From Legionella feeleii (GTDB taxonomy: Bacteria > Pseudomonadota > Gammaproteobacteria > Legionellales > Legionellaceae), in assembly GCF_001467625.1 (NCBI RefSeq), contig NZ_LNYB01000081.1:18836-82835 (forward strand): a DNA stretch of 64,000 bases, read 5' to 3'. A program made the position numbers and the translations under genes. The notes beneath the pieces are model-generated. The model was given only the letters and a program-made list of their open reading frames with translations, ran no database searches and was not told the origin of the DNA. This document shows, one piece after another, positions 17,718-26,736 of this stretch (position 1 is the stretch's first letter; each line of letters starts with the position of its first letter).

Positions 17718-18620
17718 ATGCCTCTCAAATCAATCGTATCTATTTTATTTTCAATCTTTTTTCTTAGTCTAATCAGTCTATTTGTTAAGGTCACCTCAAC
17801 AACTCACGTTTTCTTGGAAATATTCTTTTTTAAGTGTTTTTTTGGGTTACTACCTTTTTTGATTATTTTGCCTTTCAAGCCAAAGATACTCTACACTAAG
17901 ATAATTAAAGGCCATTTGATTCGAGCCTTAATGGTTTTTGCGAGTACGGGACTTTTATTTTTATCGATAACCCTTTTACCCATTACTGTTGTTTGCTCCA
18001 TTTCTTATACCTCCCCCATTCTAACTATGTTACTAGGGGTGCTTTTATTAAAAGAAAAAATTCCCAAGTCTCATCTTGTGGCTATTGGGATTTGTTTCAT
18101 AGGTATTTTAATTATTATCAACCCGCTTACCAATCAGTTTAACTATTTTGTAATAGTGCCTGTATTACAGGTCTTGCTAGTAGCACTGAACAATGTGTTG
18201 CTAAAAAGGTTTGCTGTTACTGATAGCGAATTAACGATTATATTTTATAGCGCCTTATTTAACTTCTTTTTTGCTTTGCTGTTACCTATAAAATTTGTAA
18301 TCCCAAACAATCTCAATTTATTGCTCTTTATGGCTATAGGAATATTATCTTCTGCTGTCATTCTTTTAAGAACTCGAGCTTATAAAAACACGGACCTTTC
18401 AAAACTCGCACTGTTTGAGTATACATCGATTGCATGGGCACTCCTTTATGACTATTTACTTGATTCAAAAAACTTAACTGCATCAACTATTGTAGGGGTG
18501 GGCATGATCGTGGCTAGCTGCTTTTATATTGCCTTCCTAAAACAAAGAAAAATAATTACAATTCAGCCAAATAATAAATTGTCGTTTAAGGAAAATACAA
18601 ATGTTACAGAACAAATTTAA
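17718..18620 (+). CDS. EamA/DMT-family membrane transporter
   Basis: About 300 residues with ten predicted membrane helices in two repeats, as in EamA drug/metabolite exporters. Typical features are the early FFFKCFFGLLPFLIILPF, the conserved helix-3/4 region with VCSISYTSPILTMLLGVLLLKE (in part), and a second repeat ending in ASTIVGVGMIVASCFYIAF. A GTG at 17709 would add three residues; ATG 17718 is preferred. The stop overlaps the next gene's start by 20 bases. AT-rich codon use differs from the upstream uvrB and aspartate aminotransferase. In this cluster it is the likely exporter of the product, by inference from position. Confidence 0.8.
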   Translation: MPLKSIVSILFSIFFLSLISLFVKVTSTTHVFLEIFFFKCFFGLLPFLIILPFKPKILYTKIIKGHLIRALMVFASTGLLFLSITLLPITVVCSISYTSPILTMLLGVLLLKEKIPKSHLVAIGICFIGILIIINPLTNQFNYFVIVPVLQVLLVALNNVLLKRFAVTDSELTIIFYSALFNFFFALLLPIKFVIPNNLNLLLFMAIGILSSAVILLRTRAYKNTDLSKLALFEYTSIAWALLYDYLLDSKNLTASTIVGVGMIVASCFYIAFLKQRKIITIQPNNKLSFKENTNVTEQI

Positions 18621-19092
18621 AACGGATGCGCTTTTCGATTTATTGCCTCATAAGATGGAAGAATATTTTTACAGAAAATTAGTTGGTGAATCGCAGGAAG
18701 AAATAAGGGTTAAGTTAATTGAGTTTCTAAAATTCTGCTTATTATACCCTCAGGCAAAGTGTAATATTCCTTTTAATGACGAAATCGATGAAATTTGGCA
18801 TTTGTGGATTCTTCAAACAAGACAGTATCAAGAGCTAATGGACAAACTTCCGACTAAAACCTTTATACACCATACATCAAACGAATATACCACTGATGAA
18901 GAAATATTTGACCAAAAAAAAGAAGTAAACATGCAAGTGTCCTTTCTAGTTTCTTATGTCTACAATTTCGGTGAGTTTACTGAAGAGACTGTTCATTTTT
19001 GGCCTATGGCAAATAAACTATATTATAAACACGATAATGATATGAATAAATTGAACCTGTTTCTGCGTGAACTTGCAGTCAATTACGCTTAG
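18601..19092 (+). CDS. GRDP-like (DUF1399-like) protein
   Basis: A 163-residue soluble protein. The segment IPFNDEIDEIWHLWILQTRQY (residues about 58-78; key residues Asp-Glu-x-Trp-His...Thr-x-x-Tyr) matches the core of the glycine-rich domain-protein-like family, whose signature in plants and bacteria is D-E-V-W-H-x-x-I/L-x-x-T-x-x-Y. The biochemical role of that family is not established as far as I know. The start overlaps the exporter gene by 20 bases and has AAGGA upstream; the stop is 8 bases before the oxygenase gene, so it is part of one operon. It may bind the peptide or a metal, which is speculative. Confidence 0.7.
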   Translation: MLQNKFKTDALFDLLPHKMEEYFYRKLVGESQEEIRVKLIEFLKFCLLYPQAKCNIPFNDEIDEIWHLWILQTRQYQELMDKLPTKTFIHHTSNEYTTDEEIFDQKKEVNMQVSFLVSYVYNFGEFTEETVHFWPMANKLYYKHDNDMNKLNLFLRELAVNYA

Positions 19093-19100
19093 GGATCAGC

Positions 19101-19895
19101 ATGTTTGAGATGCAAGCTATTATTCCAGAAAATTGGGACTTACTCGATAAACCAATTAACGAAACTAGTAGTTATAATAGCTGCCACTTTACAGAAGAGG
19201 AGTTAATCTCTAAGCCGGAGCCTGTGTTCGACAAATTAAACCAGCATGGTTTTTCTATAGTATCTTTAAAAACAGCAAAAACTTTAGAAGAAGCGACTTT
19301 ATTACTCGATACATTGTTTGCAAATCGAATGTTACAATCGAGAATGATTGATAATTTTCATACCATTATCACACCTGTTGCAGATTCAAAAAGAATTTTA
19401 CATTCAGATAAAGCACAAACACTGCATGTAGATTGTGGTGATAATAATGTACAACCAGAAATAGTAATATTATATTGCATTGAAGCTGCAAAAAGTGGGG
19501 GAGAAAATCTCATAGTCCCTGTAAGTGCTATCCTTGCCTACTTGAATGCGTTAAATTTATCAGCCAATCAATTAGAAGCTCTTTATGATAAAAAAGCTAT
19601 AACATATGAAAGAGGTGCCTCAACTCTCACTAGCTCTATAATGCACAAAGATAAAAATGGTACCTCTTGTATCAGCATCATGTATGCAGACCGCATTCGC
19701 TGTAAAACCAGCCTTCATGAAGCGCTTTTTAAAACAATTTTAGAGTTTGCTCATAGAGAAGAAAATCAAATAAAGATCAAATTAAATGATGGAGACATTT
19801 TAATCATTAAGAATCATCAGGTACTTCATGGAAGAAGCAGATTCGAAGGCCAAAGAAAAATGGTACGAATTTGGTACAAAGGAAGTTGTAAATAA
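19101..19895 (+). CDS. TauD/TfdA-like Fe(II)/2-oxoglutarate-dependent oxygenase
   Basis: A 264-residue protein with the facial triad of the TauD/TfdA family: LHVDCGD gives His109 and Asp111, and QVLHGRSRFEG gives distal His243 followed by Arg245 that binds 2-oxoglutarate. The conserved GGENLIVP segment lies between. Such enzymes hydroxylate, desaturate or cyclise substrates with O2 and 2-oxoglutarate in the cytoplasm. Start ATG 19101 has AGGGATC upstream. It ends by sharing one base with the aldo/keto reductase start (TAATG). Next to a small peptide gene and an exporter, the substrate could be the peptide, but an amino-acid-derived metabolite is equally possible. Confidence 0.82.
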   Translation: MFEMQAIIPENWDLLDKPINETSSYNSCHFTEEELISKPEPVFDKLNQHGFSIVSLKTAKTLEEATLLLDTLFANRMLQSRMIDNFHTIITPVADSKRILHSDKAQTLHVDCGDNNVQPEIVILYCIEAAKSGGENLIVPVSAILAYLNALNLSANQLEALYDKKAITYERGASTLTSSIMHKDKNGTSCISIMYADRIRCKTSLHEALFKTILEFAHREENQIKIKLNDGDILIIKNHQVLHGRSRFEGQRKMVRIWYKGSCK

Positions 19896-20800
19896 TGCAA
19901 CTCAGTAAAATTGGTTTTGGTAGTTTATCAATTAGTGGCCTTTGGGATGAGGTTAGCGAAAGCCAAGCTATCAACATTATCAACCATGCACTTGATAAAG
20001 GAATTAATTGGATTGATACCTCTCCTCTGTATGGTAACGGTCGTGCTGAAAAAATAATAGCGGAAGTCGCGAAAAATAGACGAGATGATTTTTTTATTGC
20101 AAATAAGTGTGGCCGAATAACTGCTGATAATGGACAAATAAAAACAGACATGAGCCCATCTACCTTGAAAAAAGAATTAGCCGATAGCTTAAACAAACTC
20201 AAAACTGCTAATATTGATTTATATCAGTGCCATGTAATTGATGCAAATATTCCTATTGAAGAGACATGGCAGGGCATGTCCGCACTTGTTAAAGAAGGGT
20301 TAGTTAAATATATTGGGGTATGTAACTATAATCTTTCTTCATTAAAAATAATCCAAAAAATTCACCCGGTGTACTCAATTCAACTTCCTTTTAATATGGC
20401 TACGCATAAAACTGAGCCCGATTTAATAAGGTACTGCATTGAAAATAACATAAAAATTATCTCATATAGCCCCCTGCAATCAGGTTTATTATCAGGAGAA
20501 TTTGACTTAAGCAAACTCAAAAAAAATGATAAGCGCCTTGCAAGAAAAGAGCTTTTCTCGGCTCACAGCATAGAAAAACATCTTTATTTAGTAAATAAAA
20601 TCAAACCCATTGCTTTAGAATTGAATATTCCATTCTCAACTCTCGCTATTAGCTGGGTTCTGCAAAATAAATTTATAAGCAATGTAATACTGGGTATGAC
20701 GTCAATTCAACAATTAGATCAAAATATTCAAGCCTTAGCGATAAACTTTAAGCCCCCTGATCTCAAGCTAATATCACGATATATGGCAAGAATTTTTTAG
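19895..20800 (+). CDS. Aldo/keto reductase
   Basis: A 301-residue (beta/alpha)8 NAD(P)H oxidoreductase. The catalytic tetrad is complete: Asp41 and Tyr46 in IDTSPLYGNG, Lys71 in IANKCGR, His113 in YQCHVID. The C-terminal cofactor motif NVILGMTSIQQLDQN is present. It is the last gene of the operon and starts within the stop of the oxygenase gene, so the two enzymes are coupled. It would reduce a carbonyl or oxidise an alcohol, possibly one generated by the oxygenase. AT-rich like its neighbours, consistent with joint horizontal acquisition. Confidence 0.9.
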   Translation: MQLSKIGFGSLSISGLWDEVSESQAINIINHALDKGINWIDTSPLYGNGRAEKIIAEVAKNRRDDFFIANKCGRITADNGQIKTDMSPSTLKKELADSLNKLKTANIDLYQCHVIDANIPIEETWQGMSALVKEGLVKYIGVCNYNLSSLKIIQKIHPVYSIQLPFNMATHKTEPDLIRYCIENNIKIISYSPLQSGLLSGEFDLSKLKKNDKRLARKELFSAHSIEKHLYLVNKIKPIALELNIPFSTLAISWVLQNKFISNVILGMTSIQQLDQNIQALAINFKPPDLKLISRYMARIF

Positions 20801-20827
20801 GACTGAGAAATATTTATAGGTAAATAG

Positions 20828-20855
20828 TGTCGAATTGGTAAATGAAGACTCGACA
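20828..20855 (+). terminator. Stem-loop after the aldo/keto reductase operon
   Basis: TGTCGA (20828-20833) pairs with TCGACA (20850-20855), using the same stem core as the hairpin at 17657-17690. A weak terminator or processing site is possible; no T-run follows. Confidence 0.35.
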
Positions 20856-20891
20856 ATGCCCCCGCAGTGATAAAAGGAGGCAAACCATATC

Positions 20892-21492
20892 CTATCTTAT
20901 TGATTGTAAAAGTTTAAGCATCTCTAAATTTTGTTCTATTTTTTTATAATCTCCTTCAAAATTGATGGTCTTTGGATTAAAAGAAACCAATATTTTTTGA
21001 AATTCATCTTCCTTGGCAGGCAGGTCAAGACTTACTTCAGTCCAAGTTGCGGGAAAGAGCTTCTTTACAATTGTGAATGTGTTCTGTTGGGGAACTGGTT
21101 TTTTCTTGGCATTGGCAACCCAGAATGCGCTCATTTCAAAATCATAAATAACAAATGAATATGGATTACCTAATAAAAGTGGGTATATCTATATCCATCA
21201 TTGCCTTTAAAGCCATGGGGAAATTACCAAGATTCGTTTTTAAAACGCTTAAGCCTTTTGAGTCTTTTTGAAATTCGACTAGGTTATTTACCATTTTCAG
21301 TTCACCTAGACTATATAGCACATCTGAAATTATCTTATCATGTGCTTCCAACATACGTTTCATGTCTGATGTTTTTTTATCTATTTTGCTGATTTTATCA
21401 TCTAATTTGGTTTGATTTGAAAAATGTTTGCTTACTTGGTCACATCCTGTGAGACCAATCAATACAACCAGTAGTAAGAGTTTAAACTGCAT
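20892..21492 (-). pseudogene. Lipoprotein gene broken by a frameshift
   Basis: The first part (21492 to about 21166) starts with a lipoprotein signal MQFKLLLLVVLIGLTGC after a GAGG site, then a coiled-coil-like Lys/Asp-rich stretch, and stops just after DIDIPTFIR. The second part is open in the next frame from about 21185 to 20892 and reads GNPYSFVIYDFEMSAFWVANAKKK and onward without a start. Joined by a one-base change near the AAAA at 21175-21178 they give one protein of about 200 residues. I therefore read it as one decayed (or mis-sequenced) gene, not two. No function is recognised. Confidence 0.65.
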
Positions 21493-21614
21493 ATTTACAA
21501 CCTCATTGGTATGGCGTATTAACAATTACTAAATTGACAGCAATTAATAAACTGAAAGAACGCCATAATCTATACTTTTAACTCATATTTCGCATATAGA
21601 AACGGGAAAAGGGT

Positions 21615-22002
21615 CTACCACGAACGACCATTATTTACGTCGTTATTGTGATGACCTCCTGATGAGGCGAATGCGCTATTAGCCATTTGCTGTTGCTGCA
21701 ATCGTTGTTGCTCTTGCTTATATGCTTGTTGCTGTCGTATTTGTTCTTGTTGTAAACGAGCTAATTCCCCCTTTAAATGAACTCGAAAATCCAGTGTAAA
21801 TTTAAATTGATTCTTTATTAATTTTTATGATCTGATTAAGCTGCTTTTTCCACTCTGTCATTTCCCGTGCCAAAGTCCTTATTTCAGCAGAGCGAGCACC
21901 ATGCTTATAGGCATTCATCCGACTGATAGCTTTACCCTCGGAAGTTTTTACCCCTGCTGATTGCCAAGGTTTCCATCTAGCCCCATTTCTTTTACGCGCC
22001 AG
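21615..22002 (-). pseudogene. Remnant of a phage/mobile-element type protein
   Basis: The minus strand reads KRNGARWKPWQSAGVKTSEG, then KAISRMNAYKHGARSAEIRT, LAREMTEWKKQL, and, after a frame change at about 21803-21812, a Gln-rich tail ending in HHNNDVNNGRSW at 21615. The SEGKAISRMNAYKHGARSAE pattern resembles the C-terminal part of HGGxSTG-type phage domains (T-P-E-G-K-A-x-S-R-x-N-A-x-K-H-G). The 5' part is missing and an in-frame stop lies at 22003-22005. A decayed piece of an integrated element bordering the AT-rich block. Confidence 0.55.
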
Positions 22003-22072
22003 TTAGGCAAAGCCTCTAACCCCTTCAGCTATACTTGTTTGTACAAACAATTACGTCAATAGATAGATTGAT

Positions 22073-23461
22073 ATGAAACTTAAAATCGTATTTTGCGAAC
22101 CACCTGTGAAACACATTCAAGCTGCTGACGATGAAAAATTAATTGTCATTCAAAGTCCCTATAAGATTATTCAGGCTGAATTAGGTGATACAAGAGAGTA
22201 TGAAAAATTAGATGGCTCCAAAATGCCTGAAGATTTTACCTATGAACAATATTGCCATGAGATGAATACCCTCATCCATACTGCTATCAGTGAAAGCAGT
22301 CTATCGGATCATAGTTACGATCAAATCACTATTGAGGGATTCAATCAACCTCCCAATTTTAAAACAATCTGTTCTGAAATAGAAAAAAGACGGATACCCT
22401 GTGCTTCAAGCAGTAAAATTTTATTTGAAAACTGTTCTTTTGGGGGGAAACAATATACTGACTCAGTGAGTAGACTAGTTGGCTCCCTGCAAAATCACCA
22501 TTTTGAACATCACCATGAACCATTAACTTTCGAAATAATTCTGACTGATCAACGTAAAACTCACCTATCCAAACATGATGAAGCGCGTCTTGCACTGTTG
22601 AAAGATGTGGTGGTATACCGAGGCAATGAGAATATTTCCCTGAAAACATTTAGGGATGATTCGCTAATTGGAGTGAAGAAGACTCCCTTAATAACAAGGT
22701 TAGAGGCGCCTACTTTTTTTTACCGCAACCCTATAAAAACGATGAATGGGCAAACCTCCGCTGAAATGGTATTAAAAAACTTCTTCAGCCAGGAGGCACA
22801 GCAACAAAGTGATTTTACCTGTGGTCCAGCCACTGTAAAAATGGTTGCAGGTTATTTTGATTCCATGCAAAGTCGAGGTTTTTATGGCGCTCCAGTAACC
22901 AATCAAGACGTATGGCATACAATCGCTCAAACCCCTGAAATGCTTCTTGCAGAGCAAGTAAATACCTCAGAAGCAGAGGGCTCTGGTATTCCTGAAATCC
23001 GCAATGGATTGATAGAAATGGGCATTACTGTCTTTGATGATAATGGTTTGAGTGATAAAACCCATGATGAAGAGACCTTAAGTGCCCATAAAGAATTGTT
23101 ATGGAATAAAATCCATCAAATTGTGAAAATGGGTATCCCTGTCATTTTAAATATGCAAGATAGGGGTGGTTGTGGTCATTTTGAAGTAGTTATTGGTATT
23201 GAGGAGAGCCCGGAGGGAGAACACATCATTCTAGCCGAACCAGGAACGGCCTTGGTTGGTAATCTTGAGTTTGAGCATATTCCAAAAGATAAATTTATTG
23301 ACCGATGGAAAAATATGAGTGGTGAATTTCACGGCCGATTTATGATTTTATCCCCTAATGAAGCCTCCAGCCATAAAATAGATACCATTCTCGCAGATGT
23401 ACCTCACTATAAAAATGGGGAAGAAATGAACAGAAGAGCAGAGTCCACACCTGGCATCTGA
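22073..23461 (+). CDS. C39-like cysteine peptidase candidate, possible effector
   Basis: A 462-residue protein without signal peptide. The N-terminal half (1-230) is unfamiliar. The C-terminal half has a peptidase C39-like pattern: QQQSDFTCGPATVKMVAGYF (oxyanion Gln and Cys250), GGCGHFEVVIGI (His369) and ILAEPGTA (Glu389 where C39 proteins usually have Asp). The spacing fits a papain-like fold. C39-like domains without a transporter are used by several bacterial effectors and peptidases. Unknown substrate. It sits alone after the pseudogene region, with no other gene in its transcript. Catalytic assignment is inferred from motifs. Confidence 0.72.
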   Translation: MKLKIVFCEPPVKHIQAADDEKLIVIQSPYKIIQAELGDTREYEKLDGSKMPEDFTYEQYCHEMNTLIHTAISESSLSDHSYDQITIEGFNQPPNFKTICSEIEKRRIPCASSSKILFENCSFGGKQYTDSVSRLVGSLQNHHFEHHHEPLTFEIILTDQRKTHLSKHDEARLALLKDVVVYRGNENISLKTFRDDSLIGVKKTPLITRLEAPTFFYRNPIKTMNGQTSAEMVLKNFFSQEAQQQSDFTCGPATVKMVAGYFDSMQSRGFYGAPVTNQDVWHTIAQTPEMLLAEQVNTSEAEGSGIPEIRNGLIEMGITVFDDNGLSDKTHDEETLSAHKELLWNKIHQIVKMGIPVILNMQDRGGCGHFEVVIGIEESPEGEHIILAEPGTALVGNLEFEHIPKDKFIDRWKNMSGEFHGRFMILSPNEASSHKIDTILADVPHYKNGEEMNRRAESTPGI

Positions 23462-23700
23462 GCTTATGCAGGATAACAACTGAGGACTTTAGGTAGTTTA
23501 AAAAATAGCGCTGTCCTTGAGAACGAAAACCTTGGTTTCGCTACGCTTTATCAAGGCTACCAGCATCATGTTTTCTATCGTCTACTTGGCAACGATCAGG
23601 ACACTATTGTTTTTCCTAAAACGTACTCTTATTATTTGCACATAAAGAACATTCATAAGAGCATTCTTAGGATGTTAATGGTTTGAATCAGGGAGGAAGT

Positions 23701-24210
23701 ATGTTCTATAGGATTTTGTTTCTTTTAACCATTCCCTTTTTATCCTTTGCTGATCCCGCCCCCTTCGGTTTAGAAATCAATAAAACCACACTTCCAGAGG
23801 CCCGCAAACTATATTCATTAGCACTCGCCTCTAAAAACAAGGAAAGCAAAACAAAAACTTACCAGATCGATACCAGAAAAATTAATTTCAAAGGATTACT
23901 CTCTCTTCAGGCTACCTTCAATGAAAAAGGGATCCTCGCAGCTGTCCATGGAACCATGGAAAAAACAAATTTCGAAAGAATGTTAACGACTCTTGATAAC
24001 AAATATGAATTAATAACAAAAGACGTTCCTCCGGCAGGTAACAAAGAAGCAAAACTTAAAGATCACAATACCATTATTTTCATTGAAGCCCCTCATCTCA
24101 GTACACAAATGGCTTTTCTATACATGAATGAACAGATATGGAATAAAGCAATGGCTACAATTGCCAAGAATGGGAACAATCAAAAATTACAGGAAAAACG
24201 TCAGGCATAA
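23701..24210 (+). CDS. Secreted protein of unknown function
   Basis: About 169 residues from ATG 23701, chosen because GGGAGGAAGT directly precedes it and the product begins with a signal peptide (MFYRILFLLTIPFLSFADP). The mature part starts PFGLEINKTTLPEARKLYS, a pattern of a repeated small periplasmic protein type in Legionella, followed by an alpha/beta domain ending in a Lys/Gln-rich tail. A single gene; no enzyme motif seen. Confidence 0.75.
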   Translation: MFYRILFLLTIPFLSFADPAPFGLEINKTTLPEARKLYSLALASKNKESKTKTYQIDTRKINFKGLLSLQATFNEKGILAAVHGTMEKTNFERMLTTLDNKYELITKDVPPAGNKEAKLKDHNTIIFIEAPHLSTQMAFLYMNEQIWNKAMATIAKNGNNQKLQEKRQA

Positions 24211-24358
24211 TGTCATCAAGGTTTAGATAGTATGCCAATAACGGCTAAAGCTTTGTTTATCTTTTATAAAATCTGTCAACAGTTGATTCCCCTCCTAATA
24301 CTGGCTTAATATTCCTGCTGTATTATTGCGCGCATATTGATCTACTTAACGAATAATT

Positions 24359-25660
24359 ATGCAAGACAATAGCCGTATGAAAGGCGAATTGCTATTAAGA
24401 AAGAATTTTTTGTTCTTTAAATCGTTTGAAACGATAAGAACACTAATCCTTATTAAAAATATTTTGGCTTTATACGGTGACAATATTAATGCCATGCATC
24501 ATTTATCAACCGGCGAAAAACCGGAGTTAGTTAACCCATCTATTGCCATTTACAACTCCAATGACTTTTCTTTTCATTTTTCTGATAAAGTCACTGCATT
24601 TTTTGCAACAACCGAGCCATTTGATGTTGTTAAATATAATAAATATTTATCCGACCTTTTAGACAGGCAATTGAGGGAAATTTTTGGATCAGCTGTAGTT
24701 ACAGTACCTTATATACCAATGAGTAAGGAATTCGAACAAATAATTCATGCACTACAGGCGTTTCAAACCACGACTACTAGCAATCCTTTCCACAACTATA
24801 AAATCATAATTGTCAGCGAAAAAAACTATGTTGAGCTAGAGGAAATACCAGAAAAAGTAGTTTACCTTTTTTTAGAAAAAGAAGGGAGGTACCAAGCTAA
24901 ATTCTCATTAGCTGGTCAAAGAGTAGCTACCTCTTTTTATCAATCTACGGGTAGTGAATTGATCGATGAGTTTGCTTTTTCTCTGGATGCAGCGGATATT
25001 GTTCTCGATTATGCTCTGAATGAGCGAGAGCGCGTTGTTGAAGCTGTGATCACCAGAGACCAAATTACTAATTTGGTGGAGCATATCGACTGTGGGACTT
25101 TGGCCACGAATATTTTCAATTTATTAGCCGACTCGAAGAGGGAACTTGACACAGCAGGAAATCATCTCGATTTTTCCTATTTACTGGAAACGTTGAATTC
25201 AACCCGGGATGAAGGAATCCCATTTTTCAATGTTGATGGCTTTGCAGGCCACGTCTTTACCATCCTGCCCGTCAATGATGAAATCGGCACTTCCGAGTAT
25301 TGTATATTGCAATCAAATACTGCCAACGAATTACACCGGCATCATGCCTATAACGGTAAACAATGGGTTGAAAATAATAAAAGCGAACACGTTTATACCT
25401 TGGAAGCGCTCGTTAATCTGTTTAATGAATTTTATTCTGTGGATACTAAAGACGACCGAAAAATTGCAATCTACGAAGAACTTTTTTCATTGGCGCCCCT
25501 CAGTAAGGAGGAAAAGAAAGCCATTTTATCGAAAATTGAATCAGCACCCATCCATATTTATTTATGCCATTATCAACCCCAAACCGTTTCCCATAAAATT
25601 TCCACCAGGTTATTGGACGTTCAGCCGGCTATAACTAATATCTTGGTTGTAGGCTATTAA
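24359..25660 (+). CDS. Papain-like fold candidate, possible effector
   Basis: A 433-residue protein of unknown family. Residues 1-240 are mixed alpha/beta without a known signature. The second half carries a possible Cys-His-Asn/Gln set: HIDCGTLATNIFNLL (Cys245), GFAGHVFTILPV (His298) and CILQSNTANEL (Gln318/Asn320), in the order and local patterns seen in several papain-like bacterial toxins and effectors. No signal peptide. It stands alone and is AT-richer than the transporters that follow. A role as an effector protease or transglutaminase is inference; it could equally be a catalytically inactive protein. Confidence 0.65.
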   Translation: MQDNSRMKGELLLRKNFLFFKSFETIRTLILIKNILALYGDNINAMHHLSTGEKPELVNPSIAIYNSNDFSFHFSDKVTAFFATTEPFDVVKYNKYLSDLLDRQLREIFGSAVVTVPYIPMSKEFEQIIHALQAFQTTTTSNPFHNYKIIIVSEKNYVELEEIPEKVVYLFLEKEGRYQAKFSLAGQRVATSFYQSTGSELIDEFAFSLDAADIVLDYALNERERVVEAVITRDQITNLVEHIDCGTLATNIFNLLADSKRELDTAGNHLDFSYLLETLNSTRDEGIPFFNVDGFAGHVFTILPVNDEIGTSEYCILQSNTANELHRHHAYNGKQWVENNKSEHVYTLEALVNLFNEFYSVDTKDDRKIAIYEELFSLAPLSKEEKKAILSKIESAPIHIYLCHYQPQTVSHKISTRLLDVQPAITNILVVGY

Positions 25661-25809
25661 GGAAGGCATTTAGCTCACGGCAACTATAGATAAGGAACCA
25701 TCGTTTATGATGCACGCTCAAAGCTTCATGGCCTAATTGATTCTGAACACCAAAATACTAGATCAGGAATGGGCAATTAGGGTTACAATAACCACTAACT
25801 ATTGGCTGT

Positions 25810-26736
25810 ATGGAGATGACGGTGACGAAGACCCCTGAGGGATTTGCTGAACAGCAAATTCTGAAAATCTCGATAGGTATGACCTTTTTTTTATCAATCA
25901 CAGGGATCGTATTCGGCCTTCTATCTGGCTCATTGGCGATTGTGTTTGACGGCATGTTTGACATGATTGATGCCTTCATGTCCATACTTGCTTTACTGGT
26001 TACCCGCCTTCTGACTAGTGAAGGCAATCGCCGCTTTCAATATGGCTATTGGCATGTTGAACCGATGGTTCTGGTTTTTAATGGCAGCATTCTTATCCTG
26101 CTTTCGGCTTATGCACTAATCAACGCCATTGGCAGCTTCTTATCGGGTGGTCGCGAATTAAATTTTGATCTGGCTTTTTTTATTGCCTTATTAATGGCTG
26201 CTTTATCCATGTATATGTATTTTTATGTGCGCAAAAAAAACCAAATTGTTAATTCTGAATTTTTAAGACTCGACGCCCATAGCTGGCTTATGTCCGGCAC
26301 CATTTCATTATCCCTTTTAATTGCATTTGGTATTGCTACTTTTATGGATGGGGGGCGATACCAGTACCTTACTCCTTACGTTGATCCACTCGTGTTAGCC
26401 GTCCTTTCCATCTTTTTAATTTTTGTGCCCATGTCCACAGTAGCTAACGCCATGCGCGATATATTTCTCATCGCCCCTTTTGGGCTTGATGAAAAGGTAA
26501 GGCTTTTTCTAGATCAACTGGTTTTACGGTATGGCTTTAAAACTTACGCCAGTTATGTAGCCAAAATAGGCCGTGCACAATTTATTGAAATACATATTGT
26601 TGTGCCTGCTAATTACCCTATCTCGAGTGTTGAGGAATTAGATGGGATTCGGCGCGAAATAGCAGATGCTATGGGTGGAGATAGCCCACAACGCTGGATA
26701 ACAATCGCCTTTACTACCAATGAAAATTGGATTTAA
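25810..26736 (+). CDS. Cation diffusion facilitator (CDF) family transporter
   Basis: A 308-residue inner-membrane cation/proton antiporter. Six hydrophobic helices are present, with metal ligands in helix 2 (FDGMFDMIDAF, an Asp-x3-Asp pattern) and helix 5 (RLDAHSWLMSG, an Asp/His pair that replaces the usual His-x3-Asp). The C-terminal cytoplasmic domain shows IHIVVP typical of the CDF fold. The substrate (Zn, Fe, Co, Mn) cannot be read with certainty. Two in-frame ATGs (25810 and 25816) are possible starts. It is followed by the MATE exporter gene after 72 bases, and the two may be co-transcribed. Confidence 0.88.
   Translation: MEMTVTKTPEGFAEQQILKISIGMTFFLSITGIVFGLLSGSLAIVFDGMFDMIDAFMSILALLVTRLLTSEGNRRFQYGYWHVEPMVLVFNGSILILLSAYALINAIGSFLSGGRELNFDLAFFIALLMAALSMYMYFYVRKKNQIVNSEFLRLDAHSWLMSGTISLSLLIAFGIATFMDGGRYQYLTPYVDPLVLAVLSIFLIFVPMSTVANAMRDIFLIAPFGLDEKVRLFLDQLVLRYGFKTYASYVAKIGRAQFIEIHIVVPANYPISSVEELDGIRREIADAMGGDSPQRWITIAFTTNENWI

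Noticed and set aside
20801..20891. Possible tRNA 3'-end copy or attachment site after the aldo/keto reductase
   Set aside because: I compared the region with the last 25 bases of tRNA-Asn and saw no match; only a hairpin is present.
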